From contig ONBG01000012.1 in the NCBI GenBank assembly GCA_900316015.1, positions 1 through 64,000 of the forward strand: DNA of 64,000 nucleotides. Reading direction: 5' to 3'. How positions within the stretch are numbered: position 1 is the stretch's first letter; the number at the start of each line of letters is the position of its first letter. This document shows, in pieces, positions 9,298-18,120 of this stretch. The notes under the pieces were generated by a model. That model was not told where the DNA came from. It saw nothing but the letters and a program-made list of their open reading frames with translations, and ran no database searches. Source of the stretch: an uncultured Prevotella sp. GTDB lineage: Bacteria; Bacteroidota; Bacteroidia; Bacteroidales; Bacteroidaceae. Made by a program: the position numbers and the translations under genes.

Positions 9298-11868
9298 TTA
9301 AATATCTGACAAGGAGACGATCTTGAGTAGACTCTTCACCTGTGTAGAGGTCATTGGGGTTTTTACCTGAATGGTTTTAGACATCCTTGGGAGCAAGTCA
9401 ATATAATTCTCTTCGAAGAAATAGTCGTGACCGGGGATACTCAAGAACACACCCCGTGCAAACCGATCGGCGGTAAGCGTGATCTCAACTCCTCCTGGGA
9501 TATCTTTCACTATACTCTGGATGGTTGCCTTTGGAAAGTTCATGTTTTTGGGGACATCCAAGCAATAGTTGTTCTCATATGTTTTGTCTGCAGTAAACAT
9601 GACATGGAGGAAGACATCCTTTCCTTCGGATCCTTTCAGTAGGTCATGGGTGGGGATGACCCATGCATCGAGAGAGCTATTTGCTTCGGCGTTAACCGTC
9701 TTGCTGATATGATTGACGACGGTGCCGTCCATTTTCTCTACTTCGATCGTTAACGTTCCTTTCACGTCTTTCAATCGGTCGGAGACAAGATATATGTGGA
9801 GTTGATCCTCTTTCTCAATTGGAGATACCAAGATGTCATCCATCGCTTGACGCATGAAATAATGGGCAGCCTTCCATCTACCGTAGTAGTCACGGGTAGA
9901 CCAAGAGGCAACTGGCCAGCAATCATTGATTTGCCAGATTAACGTTCCCCAACAATAGCCTTTGTCTCTGCGGTGGGCTTCAACCGCAGTCTTCATGGCA
10001 TCTCCTTGCATGAGTTGCCCCTCATAGAGCAAATCCTGGAAATTGTTAGGTTTCTTGTATTCACTTTCCAGATAAGTCTCAATCAAACCATTGGCATGCG
10101 CTCCTCCTCTTTGATGCCACATCATTACTTCAGAATGAATATCCCAGTCCTTGCTGTCGGGCGCGAAACGCTTGACCGACTCGAATTCTGGGAAACTTTG
10201 CATACCATATTCACTAAAGAAACGGGCTCTGACTCTATTGTATTCACGAATGGGCTTCCGACCATGCCATACTTCCCAATAATGGTAGTCGCCCATATTT
10301 GGCTTACTGCCACCACCATAATCGGCAAATGGGGATGATGGCCAATAGGATATCTCTGGATCATATGCCTTGACAACAGCGGGAAGTACTTCATAATATT
10401 GCCGCTTGAATTGGTTCCAAAGTGTGTCGGCATAGACTTGGTTTTGCTTCTCGAATTTCTTCTTCCATCCCCAATTGTACCAGCCGTCTTGACATTCGTT
10501 ATTGCCACACCATAAAGCGATGCTGGGATGATTGCGCAGGCGTATAACATTATCTATAGCCTCTTGGCGGACGTTCTCTAAATAATGTCCTGTCGCAGGG
10601 AATAATCCACAGGCAAACATGAAGTCTTGCCAAACGAGGATTCCTTTCTCATCACAGAGATCGTAAAATCTGTCATCCTCGTAGATTCCACCTCCCCATA
10701 TGCGTAACATGTTCATGTGGACGGCTACAGCATCGTCAATGGTCTTTCGGTAAATGGAATCATTGACACGTGGGAGGAAATTGTCACAAGGAATATAGTT
10801 TGCTCCTTTCATGAAAATCTTCTGACCGTTCAGGACAAAGTAGAATGCTCGCCCTTTTTCATCCTTGTCCGTTACCAGTTGGAGGGATCGAAGCCCGATT
10901 TTATCTGTCTTCTGATCACTCCCCTTCTCGGTGGAGACCATTGTCTTGAAATGATAGAGATGGGGATCGCCATAGCCGTTGCACCACCATAGCTTGGGAT
11001 TCTTAACCTTGAAGTCGAGAACAACCTTGTTGTTGCCTTCTTTTAACTTAACTTTCTTTTTTGCGTGGGTGTAGCCTGTAGCCTCATCCTTGAGCGTTAG
11101 GACTGCAGTCATGGGATGGGTAGCTTCCAGGGTTATTTCTTCACAGACCTGAGCTACTCGCTGGTTCACCTGGGGTTGTTTGAAATAGGTATTGTCAATG
11201 CGTACCCCGCTCCATGCCGTGATCGTGATGGGTCGCCAAATCCCACATGTCAATAGGCGGGGACCCCAGTCCCATCCATAGTGATATCCGGCTTTCCTTG
11301 CGAAGGGAGCTATTTTCTTATCTAAAAGTCCTCCGTTTTCGCTTTGGTCGTTGGATGCAGGATACTGGAAAGGAAGTGCCTCGTATTTGGGTAAGTCGAT
11401 TTTGACAGGAGAGTGGAAATAAATGCGTAGGTCATTGCCTGTTGCCTTGACAAGTCCCTTGATGTCTGCTTTCCAGATGCGAAACATGTTATCTGCTTTC
11501 ATGATGAGTGAATCGTTGAGATAGACATCAGCATAGGTGTCAAGACCATGGCAGGTCATCAAGATATGTTCTTGCTCCATGGCGTTTTGGGGCATGTCAA
11601 AATGAGTTTCATAGATCCAGTCTTCTTTGTCTATCCATTGCACGCTTCGCTCGTTCAACTTGAAAAAGGGATCGTCAATGATGTGATGTGCCATTAAGTC
11701 GGTGTGGATCACTCCTGGAACTGTAGCGGGATACCAATTGTCGAGTCGTGCCTCGCGGAACTTCCATCCTTGATTGATTTCCCACGTGATGGGTTTTGTG
11801 CTTGCAGCTATACCTGTCGTCATAGATAATGCTCCAATGATCAGTGTTGCGATAATATGTTTTGCCAT
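9298..11868 (-). CDS. GH2 beta-mannosidase
   Basis: The 856-residue exported protein has a signal peptide at 1-23 and the domain order of GH2 beta-mannosidases: sugar-binding jelly roll (about 25-200, WKFREARLDNWYPATVPGVIHTDL is the classical opening), immunoglobulin-like domain, then a TIM barrel with the mannosidase motif GANYIPCD, NMLRIWGGGIYE, acid/base in WCGNNE (Glu458) and nucleophile in FSEYGMQSFPE (Glu553). It removes terminal beta-1,4-mannose from mannan, glucomannan or N-glycan fragments. It is the first gene of a leftward series with the hydrolase fusion and GH35. The 115-bp gap to the divergent GH2 gene at 11984 must hold promoters for both directions. Confidence 0.93.
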   Translation of the reverse strand: MAKHIIATLIIGALSMTTGIAASTKPITWEINQGWKFREARLDNWYPATVPGVIHTDLMAHHIIDDPFFKLNERSVQWIDKEDWIYETHFDMPQNAMEQEHILMTCHGLDTYADVYLNDSLIMKADNMFRIWKADIKGLVKATGNDLRIYFHSPVKIDLPKYEALPFQYPASNDQSENGGLLDKKIAPFARKAGYHYGWDWGPRLLTCGIWRPITITAWSGVRIDNTYFKQPQVNQRVAQVCEEITLEATHPMTAVLTLKDEATGYTHAKKKVKLKEGNNKVVLDFKVKNPKLWWCNGYGDPHLYHFKTMVSTEKGSDQKTDKIGLRSLQLVTDKDEKGRAFYFVLNGQKIFMKGANYIPCDNFLPRVNDSIYRKTIDDAVAVHMNMLRIWGGGIYEDDRFYDLCDEKGILVWQDFMFACGLFPATGHYLENVRQEAIDNVIRLRNHPSIALWCGNNECQDGWYNWGWKKKFEKQNQVYADTLWNQFKRQYYEVLPAVVKAYDPEISYWPSSPFADYGGGSKPNMGDYHYWEVWHGRKPIREYNRVRARFFSEYGMQSFPEFESVKRFAPDSKDWDIHSEVMMWHQRGGAHANGLIETYLESEYKKPNNFQDLLYEGQLMQGDAMKTAVEAHRRDKGYCWGTLIWQINDCWPVASWSTRDYYGRWKAAHYFMRQAMDDILVSPIEKEDQLHIYLVSDRLKDVKGTLTIEVEKMDGTVVNHISKTVNAEANSSLDAWVIPTHDLLKGSEGKDVFLHVMFTADKTYENNYCLDVPKNMNFPKATIQSIVKDIPGGVEITLTADRFARGVFLSIPGHDYFFEENYIDLLPRMSKTIQVKTPMTSTQVKSLLKIVSLSDI

Positions 11869-11950
11869 TTCACCAGTTTTTCGTTAACTATAAAAACGGT
11901 AAAGGATTTTTTTTATTGCATTTGATGGATCCTTTTTAAAAAAATAGTAT

Positions 11951-11958
11951 TACCTTTG
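11951..11958 (+). promoter_or_regulatory. -7 box upstream of the first PUL I gene
   Basis: TACCTTTG matches TAnnTTTG and lies 26 bp before the ATG of the GH2 gene. The nearest TTTG (11921-11924) is 26 bp further up, longer than usual. I do not see in this promoter the 21-bp-spaced repeat found before the GH43 and SusC genes. Confidence 0.5.
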
Positions 11959-11983
11959 CGGAAACTTCTAAAACTACTCTACG

Positions 11984-14788
11984 ATGAAACATTTTTTCGT
12001 ATTATTGACATGTATTTTCTGGCTTTCTCCATTTTTGTCTGTGGCACAGCATGTTATATCTCTTCAGGGAACATGGGAGTTCAATAGCCATGATACGATA
12101 CAATTGCCAGGGTCAATGCTGACGAATGGGAAGGGAGATCCTGTCTCACTATCTACGCCGTGGATGGGTAGCATCTACGATTCCTCTTATTATTATAACC
12201 CTTATATGGCAAAGTATAGGGTGGAAGGACATCTGAAATTTCCGTTCTTCCTCACTCCTGATCGGCATTTCATTGGTCACGCGAAATATACTAAAACGGT
12301 GTTTGTCCCTGATCATTGGAAACGTCATCGGGTAGTGCTTTTCTTGGAACGACCTCATATTGAAACGACTGTATGGATAAATGGAAGGCGCGTGGGACAT
12401 CAAATGTCGTTGTCTGTACCCCATTGCTATGATGTGACAGATTTTGTCCACTGTGGTACTGACAATCAAATTGATATTGATATCTATAATGGGGTGGAAA
12501 ATGTTTGCGTGGGGCAGGACTCGCATAGCGTGACAGACCAGACGCAGGGTGACTGGAATGGGATCATAGGGCGTATCGAACTTCAGGAGCATCCGCGACA
12601 GTATATCACAAACCTTCAAGTCTTCCCCGATATCCATGCTCAGTCGGTAAGGGTTCATTTGTCTTTCGCTTCCTCTAAGAAAATCCCAAAGGTAACTTTC
12701 CATCTTCTGCCTTCGGCGATAAGGGCTGTTAAGCAGGTTTCAGATTCAGATTATGTCTTGTCCTTAAAAGATATACAGCTATGGGATGAGTTTCATCCAA
12801 ACTTGTATAGATTGTCTGCCTCTTGCCTTGGGGATTCTGCTGTGACTACTTTCGGGATGCGTGAGATGACTATTCGTGGACGCCAGTTTTACATGAATGG
12901 ACGACCGATCTGGATTCGAGGTACGGTAGAGAATTGCGATTTTCCATTGACAGGATATCCTCCCACAGATGTGCCTTCATGGAAAAGAATTTTCAGGATA
13001 TGTAAGGATTATGGACTGAATTTTATGCGCTTTCATTCCTATTGCCCACCTGAGGCTGCCTTTATTGCGGCAGACCAAGTAGGATTCTATCTTCAGCCAG
13101 AAGGACCGTCCTGGCCTAATCATGGTGTTAAGTTGGGCACAGGGATGCCTATTGACAGGTATTTGATGGAGGAGACTCAGCGGATGGTCAAGGCTTATGG
13201 CAATCACCCCTCGTTCTGTATGATGGCTGCAGGCAACGAACCTGCAGGCGATTGGGTGAAGTGGTGCAATCAGTTCGTCGACTACTGGAAAAAGATGGAC
13301 TCTCGCCGGGTTTATGCAGGTGCATCAGTGGGAGGCGGCTGGGCATGGGATACTAATAGCGAGTATCATGTGAAGGGAGGTGCACGTGGATTAGATTGGA
13401 CACATCGTGCTCCTAGTTCAGACGATGATTATTATGGGCAGATAGAGTTCCCCAGTAATTATAAGGGTCATTTGCCCAATCAAACTCCCATTATTGCTCA
13501 TGAGCAAGGACAATGGTGTGCTTTTCCTGACTTAAAGGAAGTGTCTCAGTATACAGGCGTCTATCAGGCAAGGAATTTTGAGATTTTTCGTGACTTGTTA
13601 GCAGATCATGGTATGGCAGAACAGACTGACAAGTTCTTGCACGCCAGTGGAAAATTACAGGTGTTGGCTTATAAGTATGAGATTGAACGCAACCTAAGGA
13701 CGAAAGACTATGCGGGTTTTGCCCTTCTTGGACTTAATGACTATAGTGGTCAGGGAACGGCATTGGTAGGTCCTTTGAATGTGTTCTGGAGAGAGAAGGG
13801 CTATGTAACAGCTACTGAGTGGCGGCAATGGTGCTCTCCGGTTGTTCCTTTAGCGCGTTTCAAGAAGTTCGTCTTTACTCAAGACGAAACATTGGATATC
13901 CCTGTTGACATTTATCATGCAGGCGCAGAACAGATCCATGATGCTACGGTTACTTATGCTATTTTAATGGGAGGGAAGACGATCGCCAGAGGCTCTCTCC
14001 TCAAGGCAGATCTCCCTTTAGGTAAGAATCTTTCCTGTGGGAGAATACGTTTTCCGCTTGCAGGGATATCAGCTCCTGCTAAGTTGACTTTACGCGTGGA
14101 TGTCGCAAAAGAAGGCGTGTTGGGAAGTAACAGTTGGGAATTTTGGACCTATCCCTCTCAGGTAAAAATGCCGGAGGGGAAAGATATCTACATAACAGAT
14201 TCTCTTGATCAACAAGCCCATCGATGGTTGGAGAAAGGAGGAAAGGTCCTCATTACAGCTGCTGGGAAAATTCGCTATGGACAGGATGTTGTGCATACCT
14301 ATTTGCCAGTATTTTGGAATACGAGCTGGTTTAAGATGCGCCCGCCTCATACGACTGGAGCCTTTATTCAAAAGGACCATCCTGTCTTTGCAAAGTTCCC
14401 TACAGATGACTGGCAAAACTTGAATTGGTGGGAACTGGTCAACCATACTCAGGTGATGAACCTGTCCGAATTCCCCAAAGACTATCAGCCTATTGTTCAG
14501 CCTATTGATACTTGGCATGTGAGCAGGAAACTGGGAATGCTGATTGAGGTAAGGATTGGAAAGGGTAAACTCTTGATGACGACCATGGATATTACCAATG
14601 ACCTTGATCATCGCGTGGTAGCGAGGCAATTGCGCCAGTCTATCCTTGACTATATGGAAAGCTCAGCTTTCCAGCCCTCGGTTGTCTTGAATGCGCAGAC
14701 GATTACCGATCTGTTCGAACGTCAGGCTCAACCCGTGAATATGTATACGAAAGAGTCGCCTGATGAACTAAAGCCAAAGATTAATTAG
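11984..14788 (+). CDS. GH2-family glycoside hydrolase of unassigned specificity
   Basis: The 934-residue exported protein has a signal peptide at 1-21 (SVA-Q). It opens with a GH2 sugar-binding jelly roll (LQGTWEFNSHDTIQLPGSM, later ETTVWINGRRVG) and carries a TIM barrel with GMREMTIRGRQFYMNG, LNFMRFHSYCPPEAAF, an acid/base in AAGNEPAGD (Glu419) and a probable nucleophile in AHEQGQW (Glu507). The HEQGQW nucleophile loop and the Cys-Pro in the HSYCPP motif differ from LacZ and from beta-glucuronidases, so this belongs to one of the less-studied GH2 branches found in Bacteroidetes pectin and arabinogalactan loci. A C-terminal GATase-like or jelly-roll region follows. The direction and position beside GH43-GH127 suggest it removes a galactosyl, glucuronosyl or arabinopyranosyl cap. 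This is inference. Confidence 0.82.
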   Translation: MKHFFVLLTCIFWLSPFLSVAQHVISLQGTWEFNSHDTIQLPGSMLTNGKGDPVSLSTPWMGSIYDSSYYYNPYMAKYRVEGHLKFPFFLTPDRHFIGHAKYTKTVFVPDHWKRHRVVLFLERPHIETTVWINGRRVGHQMSLSVPHCYDVTDFVHCGTDNQIDIDIYNGVENVCVGQDSHSVTDQTQGDWNGIIGRIELQEHPRQYITNLQVFPDIHAQSVRVHLSFASSKKIPKVTFHLLPSAIRAVKQVSDSDYVLSLKDIQLWDEFHPNLYRLSASCLGDSAVTTFGMREMTIRGRQFYMNGRPIWIRGTVENCDFPLTGYPPTDVPSWKRIFRICKDYGLNFMRFHSYCPPEAAFIAADQVGFYLQPEGPSWPNHGVKLGTGMPIDRYLMEETQRMVKAYGNHPSFCMMAAGNEPAGDWVKWCNQFVDYWKKMDSRRVYAGASVGGGWAWDTNSEYHVKGGARGLDWTHRAPSSDDDYYGQIEFPSNYKGHLPNQTPIIAHEQGQWCAFPDLKEVSQYTGVYQARNFEIFRDLLADHGMAEQTDKFLHASGKLQVLAYKYEIERNLRTKDYAGFALLGLNDYSGQGTALVGPLNVFWREKGYVTATEWRQWCSPVVPLARFKKFVFTQDETLDIPVDIYHAGAEQIHDATVTYAILMGGKTIARGSLLKADLPLGKNLSCGRIRFPLAGISAPAKLTLRVDVAKEGVLGSNSWEFWTYPSQVKMPEGKDIYITDSLDQQAHRWLEKGGKVLITAAGKIRYGQDVVHTYLPVFWNTSWFKMRPPHTTGAFIQKDHPVFAKFPTDDWQNLNWWELVNHTQVMNLSEFPKDYQPIVQPIDTWHVSRKLGMLIEVRIGKGKLLMTTMDITNDLDHRVVARQLRQSILDYMESSAFQPSVVLNAQTITDLFERQAQPVNMYTKESPDELKPKIN

Positions 14789-14795
14789 CGATTTT

Positions 14796-14859
14796 CACGA
14801 TTTCTTTCCCTAAATTCATGATGAATGCCCATACAAGAGCTCACTTTTAGCTAATTTTG
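14796..14859 (+). promoter_or_regulatory. Operator-promoter of the GH43-GH127 transcript (shared HTCS-type repeat)
   Basis: CACGATTTCT (14796-14805) and CATGATGAAT (14817-14826) form an imperfect direct repeat with 21-bp centre spacing, each followed by a C-rich TCCC or GCCC. The -7 box TAATTTTG is at 14852-14859, 35 bp from the start of the second repeat. The same arrangement with the same two distances occurs before the SusC gene (22262-22325), so this is a likely binding site for the AraC-type domain of the hybrid sensor at 18121-22176. Confidence 0.6.
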
Positions 14860-14883
14860 TACCAGAACTAATAACTAAAGGAG

Positions 14884-16011
14884 ATGATGAGAATATGTAA
14901 ACTGTTTCTGTTGGTACTTTTTTCGTGCCCATCTTTGCTGTTTGCCAAGGGTTATATTTATCCTGGGCAGTTGTGGAAAGACAATCGTGGCATTCATATC
15001 AATGCCCATGGTGGAGGAGTCCTTTATTACAAAGGGACTTATTACTGGTTTGGAGAACATAAGGCTGACACAACCAGCTCAGCTATGGTAGGAGTTACCT
15101 GTTATTCCTCAAAGGATTTAATCCGCTGGAAATACGAGGGGGTTGCCTTAAGCGTGTCTGATAAAAAGGGTAGCGATATCGAACGTGGTTGTATCTTGGA
15201 ACGTCCGAAGGTTGTCTATAATCAGAAAACCCGGAAATTCGTCATGTGGTTTCATCTTGAACTTAAGGGAAGGGGGTATAAGGCCGCACGTGCAGGAGTA
15301 GCAGTTGCGGACAAAGTGACGGGTCCCTATACATTCCTGCGCTCCGGTCGAGTGAATGCAGGTTATTATCCTTATGGAATGACCTCCTTAGAGAGGGAAA
15401 CTTTGGATTCACTTCGGTTGGACGGATATCAAAAGTGGTATACTCCCGAATGGCGCAAGGCGGTAGCTGAGGGGTTGTATGTGAAAAGAGATTATGCTCA
15501 AGGACAGATGGCACGCGATCAGACCGTTTATGTGGATGATGACGGTAAGGCCTATCATATCTTCTCGTCAGAAGAAAACATGACCTTGCAGATAGCGGAA
15601 CTCAGTGATGACTATACTGCTCACACGGGTAAATACGTCCGGGTGGCAGCGGGTGGTCAAAACGAAGCTCCGGCTATTTTCAAGAAAGATGGAACTTATT
15701 GGATGGTTACCAGTGGCTGTACAGGATGGGCACCCAATAAGGCCAGGATGTTCTCGGCCCCCAATATCTTTGGACCATGGAAGCAATATGATTCTCCTTG
15801 CAGGGGTCCGGAATGGGAGATCACATTTGGAGGGCAGAGCACTTATATCCTTAAGGTAGAAGGCAAACGTGATGCTTTTATCTTCATGGCTGATATCTGG
15901 CGTCCGAAGCACCCTAGTGATGCTCGTTATGTGTGGCTGCCGATTGATTTCGAGGAGGGAAAACCGGTGATCACGTGGCGCGATTTTTGGTCTTTAGTTG
16001 AACTTAAATAA
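14884..16011 (+). CDS. GH43-family glycosidase (exo-beta-1,3-galactanase/GH43_34-like clade)
   Basis: The 375-residue single-domain exported enzyme has a signal peptide of about 21 residues ending LLFAKG and a five-bladed propeller. Family features are INAHGGGVLYYKGTYYWFGEHK near the start, YSSKDLIRWKYEG, RDQTVYVDDDGKAYHI, the acid glutamate in NEAPAIFKKDGTYWMVTSG, and GGQST later. The INAHGGG opening and the NEAPA-TSGCTGW and GGQST motifs are those I associate with GH43 subfamilies 24 and 34 (exo-beta-1,3-galactanases and arabinofuranosidases of arabinogalactan loci). Subfamily cannot be settled by eye. Its stop is only 9 bp before the GH127 start, so the two genes are one transcript driven by the operator-promoter just upstream. 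Confidence 0.8.
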   Translation: MMRICKLFLLVLFSCPSLLFAKGYIYPGQLWKDNRGIHINAHGGGVLYYKGTYYWFGEHKADTTSSAMVGVTCYSSKDLIRWKYEGVALSVSDKKGSDIERGCILERPKVVYNQKTRKFVMWFHLELKGRGYKAARAGVAVADKVTGPYTFLRSGRVNAGYYPYGMTSLERETLDSLRLDGYQKWYTPEWRKAVAEGLYVKRDYAQGQMARDQTVYVDDDGKAYHIFSSEENMTLQIAELSDDYTAHTGKYVRVAAGGQNEAPAIFKKDGTYWMVTSGCTGWAPNKARMFSAPNIFGPWKQYDSPCRGPEWEITFGGQSTYILKVEGKRDAFIFMADIWRPKHPSDARYVWLPIDFEEGKPVITWRDFWSLVELK

Positions 16012-16020
16012 AACCTGGAT

Positions 16021-18060
16021 ATGAAAAAGATGATTGCCTTGCTTTTTTGTGCCGTCTCTTTCATGACCGTGCACGCACAATACCTGAAGGGTTATCCTTT
16101 TACACAGGTGCCGTTTACTGCAGTGAAAATTTCTCAGGGCTCGTTTTGGGGCCATCGCATTCAAGCAGCTCGTGAGGTGACCATTCCCTTGGCATTCAGT
16201 AAATGCAAAAGTGAGGGGCGTTATGACAATTTCGTAAGGGCAGCCCATCCCAGCAAAGATTACAAAGTCAGTGCCTTTATGGGATTTCCTTTTGATGATA
16301 CGGATGTATATAAGACGATTGAGGGTGCCAGCTATGTGCTGCAGACATATCCGGATAGGAAACTCAAAGCCTACATTGACAGCGTGTTAGATATCATTGC
16401 TCCAGCCCAAGAGCCTGATGGCTATTTATATACAGCTCGTACTATGAATCCCGAACATCCTCATTCTTGGTCGGGTGCAACTCGTTGGTCACGGGTGGAA
16501 GAGGGAAGCCACGAACTCTATAATCTGGGCCATCTCGTTGATGCAGCTTGCGCACATTATCAAGCGACAGGATCGAAGAAGTTCCTACATATCGCTATGC
16601 GTTATGCCGATTGCGTTTGCAAGGAAGTGGGTTCTGGACCGGGACAAGTAAACGTAGTGCCTGGTCATCAGATCGCCGAAATGGCATTGGCTCGTCTTTA
16701 TGTGTTGACGGGCGTTAGAAAATACTTAGATGAAGCGAAGTATTTCCTTGATAATCGTGGAAAAACTAAGATTCGTGATGTCTATTCCCAAAGTGATAAG
16801 CCTATTGTTCAACAAAATGAAGCATGGGGACATGCGGTAAGGGCTGGATATATGTATGCAGGGATGGCCGATGTGGCGGCATTGACGGGTGATACCGCCT
16901 ACATCCATGCCATCGACCGTATCTGGTATAACATCGTGGGAAAGAAATTCTATCTGACTGGCGGTGTGGGAGCACGCCACCAAGGTGAGGCATTTGGGGC
17001 TGATTATGAATTGCCTAACCTGACTGCATATAACGAGACTTGTGCTGCGATAGCTCAGGTCTACCTCAATCTGCGCATGTTCTTGCTTCATGGCGAATCC
17101 AAATACATAGATTGCTTAGAACGTACCTTATATAATGGACTGATTAGTGGAATGAGTGTGGATGGCGGACGTTTCTTTTATCCTAATCCTCTGTCTTCTG
17201 ATGGGATTTTTAACTTCAATGCAGATCACACAAAGACGCGCCAACCTTGGTTCGGTTGTGCTTGTTGCCCCAGTAATCTTTGTCGCTTTATACCTTCCTT
17301 GCCTGGTTATCTTTATGCGGTGAGAGGGACAGATGTCTATTTGAATCTTTTTGCCTCTAATACTGCGACCATATCTGTAAATGGGAAACCTGTCGTCATC
17401 TCAATGATTACGGATTACCCTTGGAAGGGTGATCTTCAAGTGAAGATATTGAAGAATAAGAGTGGGGAGGTCAACCTGAAACTGCGTATTCCGGGCTGGT
17501 TGAGAAATCAGGTTGTACCAAGCAACTTGTATTCGTATAATGATGGGAAAGAACTGGGATTCGAGATTCAACGGAATGGACAAATCATCTTCTCTGGAAA
17601 GGGCTCTCAAGGGGAAGGCATCATAGGAAACGATGGTTACGTTTATCTTCGGAAGTTAAAGACCGGGGATGTGATTCATGTCCATTTTGATATGGAGCCT
17701 CGTACGGTCATGGCTAATCCGAAAGTGAAGGATGATAGGGGAAGGATTGCTGTGGAACGTGGCCCTTTAGTCTATTGCGTGGAGTCTGCTGATCAACTCG
17801 GTGTCGATCTTTCCCATTGTATTCTTAATGCAAGGCCATCGTTTTCTGTCCATGAAGGGTATGCCATCAAAAATACAGAGGCAGACGGCAAATACTTTCG
17901 GGTAACGGAAATTTCAACGCCAGCACAAGAAGCGTTTGTAGGTAAAGATGGTAAAGTAGCTTTAAAGGATGTCTCTATGAGGCTTATTCCTTATTACGCT
18001 TGGGGACACCGTGGGGCAGGACTCATGGACGTGTGGATGCAACAGGGCTTGAGAAACTAA
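16021..18060 (+). CDS. GH127 beta-L-arabinofuranosidase (DUF1680 family)
   Basis: The 679-residue exported protein has a signal peptide at 1-19 (VHA-Q). It matches the HypBA1 family: FWGHRIQAAREVTIP at the start, TGGVGARHQGEAFG, then YNETCAAIAQ with Glu339 and Cys341, and the CACCPSN motif with Cys415 and Cys416. In HypBA1 the equivalent Glu and three Cys bind zinc, and one of the paired cysteines is the nucleophile. All are kept here, and at almost the same residue numbers. The enzyme would release beta-L-arabinofuranose from glycoproteins, arabinogalactan or pectic side chains in the periplasm. GH127-family proteins with other specificities exist (for example aceric acid), so the sugar remains an inference. 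Confidence 0.9.
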   Translation: MKKMIALLFCAVSFMTVHAQYLKGYPFTQVPFTAVKISQGSFWGHRIQAAREVTIPLAFSKCKSEGRYDNFVRAAHPSKDYKVSAFMGFPFDDTDVYKTIEGASYVLQTYPDRKLKAYIDSVLDIIAPAQEPDGYLYTARTMNPEHPHSWSGATRWSRVEEGSHELYNLGHLVDAACAHYQATGSKKFLHIAMRYADCVCKEVGSGPGQVNVVPGHQIAEMALARLYVLTGVRKYLDEAKYFLDNRGKTKIRDVYSQSDKPIVQQNEAWGHAVRAGYMYAGMADVAALTGDTAYIHAIDRIWYNIVGKKFYLTGGVGARHQGEAFGADYELPNLTAYNETCAAIAQVYLNLRMFLLHGESKYIDCLERTLYNGLISGMSVDGGRFFYPNPLSSDGIFNFNADHTKTRQPWFGCACCPSNLCRFIPSLPGYLYAVRGTDVYLNLFASNTATISVNGKPVVISMITDYPWKGDLQVKILKNKSGEVNLKLRIPGWLRNQVVPSNLYSYNDGKELGFEIQRNGQIIFSGKGSQGEGIIGNDGYVYLRKLKTGDVIHVHFDMEPRTVMANPKVKDDRGRIAVERGPLVYCVESADQLGVDLSHCILNARPSFSVHEGYAIKNTEADGKYFRVTEISTPAQEAFVGKDGKVALKDVSMRLIPYYAWGHRGAGLMDVWMQQGLRN

Positions 18061-18064
18061 AGGC

Positions 18065-18100
18065 GGGGTCGCTACAGGTCTTTCTGATCTGTGGCGAGCC
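18065..18100. terminator. Hairpin between convergent GH127 and sensor genes
   Basis: GGGTCGCTACAGGTC (from 18066) pairs with GATCTGTGGCGAGCC (to 18100), with a few G-U or single-base bulges and a TTTCT loop. It lies in the 60-bp gap between two convergent genes, as expected for a shared terminator. Confidence 0.6.
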
Positions 18101-18120
18101 CTCTTGATACCTTCAAAGCC

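Noticed and set aside
11895-11935. Third HTCS-type operator before the GH2 gene at 11984
   Set aside because: At the expected distance from the -7 box the sequence (TTGCATTTGATGG) does not show two CAYGATTT repeats.
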